From: Ampullaceana balthica
Lineage: Eukaryota > Mollusca > Gastropoda > Lymnaeidae
Assembly: GCA_944989445.1 (NCBI GenBank)
Contig: CALYLW010000164.1
Coordinates: forward strand, 16,001-80,000
Direction: 5' to 3'
Length of the DNA: 64,000 nucleotides
The notes beneath the pieces were generated by a model, which was given only the letters and a program-made list of their open reading frames with translations, ran no database searches and was not told where the DNA came from. A program made the translations under genes and the position numbers. Shown piece by piece: positions 63,201 through 64,000 of this stretch (its first letter is position 1; every line of letters starts with the position of its first letter).

Positions 63201-63237
63201 ACTTTAAATATTTTTATTCCGAATATAATATATATAT

Positions 63238-63508
63238 GGGGACGCGGTGGTCGAGTGGCAGCGCACTGACCGATGGTCACGGGTTCGAATCCGTGTGAAG
63301 GCAAGGGTTTGTTCCCGGGGCCTAGGGCGTCCCTGAGTCACCCCGCTCCGAATGGGTACCTAACAATGGGTAATGCGTGGAACCCACAAAGCCGTGGCCT
63401 GTGAATGCTGCATCACTTGCCAACAGATCATCTGTCATGGTCTGTGGACGCAACTATCTTCTGCATAGAAGGAGCGTCTGTATAGATAAGATAAGATAAG
63501 ATATAATA
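63238..63508 (+). mobile_element. tRNA-derived SINE, copy C, with (ataag)n tail
   Basis: It starts 'ggggacgcggtggtcgag'. A box 'tggtcgagtgg' is at 63248-63258 and a perfect B box 'ggttcgaatcc' at 63282-63292. The body ('gtcaccccgctccgaatgg', 'gctgcatcacttgcc') resembles copies A and B but has its own 3' part ending in 'gataagataagataag'. Both promoter boxes are intact, so of the three SINEs this one is most likely to be transcribable. Confidence 0.85.
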
Positions 63509-63539
63509 CTGATTTTATTTTTCACATGCGTTTACCATT

Positions 63540-63837
63540 CGGCAATTTCGATTAAAACCAAAAATAGAAATTTATGACGTCATTAAACTGAATATTTCTC
63601 ACGGACATTGAAAATTAAGAATATTTTGAACTAAATTTCATGATAATGTGTTGATACTTTATTTGTGCTGAAGGTCAGCGATGTATTTGATCCTTTAAAA
63701 GAGAATTGTTTATGGCAGTGAACACAGTAAACGTTTTCACCATCTTCGACTTTGCCATCCGCAGTTAGCTTAAAAACAACATATTTGCTCAACTTTCTAG
63801 TTCTATGTTTAAATTTAACTGCGCTGATGCTGTCAGC
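63540..63837 (-). pseudogene. Second copy of the BED-finger hAT derivative, damaged
   Basis: The minus strand matches 23800-24110 closely. It reads 'YCVHCHKQFSFKGSN' as in the first copy, but a deletion and substitutions after it remove the 'YHLQRKH' histidine pair. The ATG is lost at the junction with the next element (63838). The 3' part, including 'tttctcacggacattgaaaa' (plus strand), is well kept. It starts and ends inside the element, so it is truncated at both sides. Confidence 0.75.
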
Positions 63838-64000
63838 AGGGCCGTCTTAACGCATAGGCCCGTTGGGCATTTGCCCGGGGGCCCACGAGCATATGGGCCC
63901 CATGGGAATATGTTTATTTATATATATTATGTATATTCATTTTTTATTCCTGCGGGGGAAGGGCCCAATACTATTTCTTTGCCCGGGGGGCCCAAAATGG
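63838..64000. mobile_element. Edge of a further hAT-like element, cut by the window end
   Basis: 'cagggccgtcttaacgcata' followed by 'ggcccgttgggcatttgccc' has the form of a hAT element end and interrupts the BED-finger relic exactly where its ATG would be. GC-rich 'gggggcccacg' and 'gggggcccaaaatgg' follow. The other end lies outside the window, so the target duplication cannot be checked. Confidence 0.55.

Noticed and set aside
63238..63310. Functional tRNA gene
   Set aside because: A and B boxes are intact, but the sequence continues into a SINE body with an (ataag)n tail and there is no acceptor-stem pairing at the right distance.

Overview
This looks like a window of gene-poor, repeat-saturated nuclear DNA from an animal, most likely a marine invertebrate. 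A mollusc is my best guess, held only weakly. The evidence is its repeat content: tRNA-derived SINEs with A and B boxes, decayed non-LTR retrotransposon reverse-transcriptase ends, many hAT-type elements with 8-bp target duplications, Helitrons, and about thirty unrelated minisatellites. No host protein-coding gene can be supported with confidence. Nearly every long open frame here is a tandem array read as protein.

Layout. 0-6 kb: AT-rich DNA with 34-, 43- and 36-bp minisatellites and a GC-rich unique block. 6-14 kb: two SINEs in opposite orientation, a GGAT array, two reverse-transcriptase relics (one split by a 7-bp array), a 14-bp array, a hAT MITE and a 13-bp array. 14-18 kb: dispersed repeat X, a 22-bp array, Helitron ends, and a GC-rich 92-codon open segment that may be an exon. 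18-21.8 kb: four related Helitrons head to tail, the first two filled with GTT/GCT-rich sequence, the third carrying a MITE whose empty site survives in the fourth. 23.5-24.2 kb: a hAT derivative keeping only a BED zinc-finger frame. 25.3-26.4 kb: a G-rich 16-bp array. 27.1-28.6 kb: a MITE, then a hAT element inserted in an older hAT MITE. 28.7-48 kb: unique islands alternating with many arrays, foldbacks, Helitron remnants and hAT MITEs. 48.4-50.6 kb: a 2.2-kb element with 15-bp terminal inverted repeats and a perfect 8-bp duplication. 53-55.1 kb: a ~110-bp satellite with strict two-unit alternation. 57-58.2 kb: a LINE end with an internal triplication and two inserted MITEs. 59.2-60.9 kb: a fossil hAT transposase element. 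61-64 kb: arrays, a SINE, a second BED-finger relic and the edge of a further element.

How the parts relate. There is no pathway here. What can be read is a stratigraphy of insertions, datable relative to one another from nesting, target duplications and one paralogous empty site. The autonomous machinery seen is all decayed: LINE reverse-transcriptase C-termini and one hAT transposase. No Helitron Rep/helicase coding sequence was seen, so the many short elements would have been mobilised from elsewhere in the genome.
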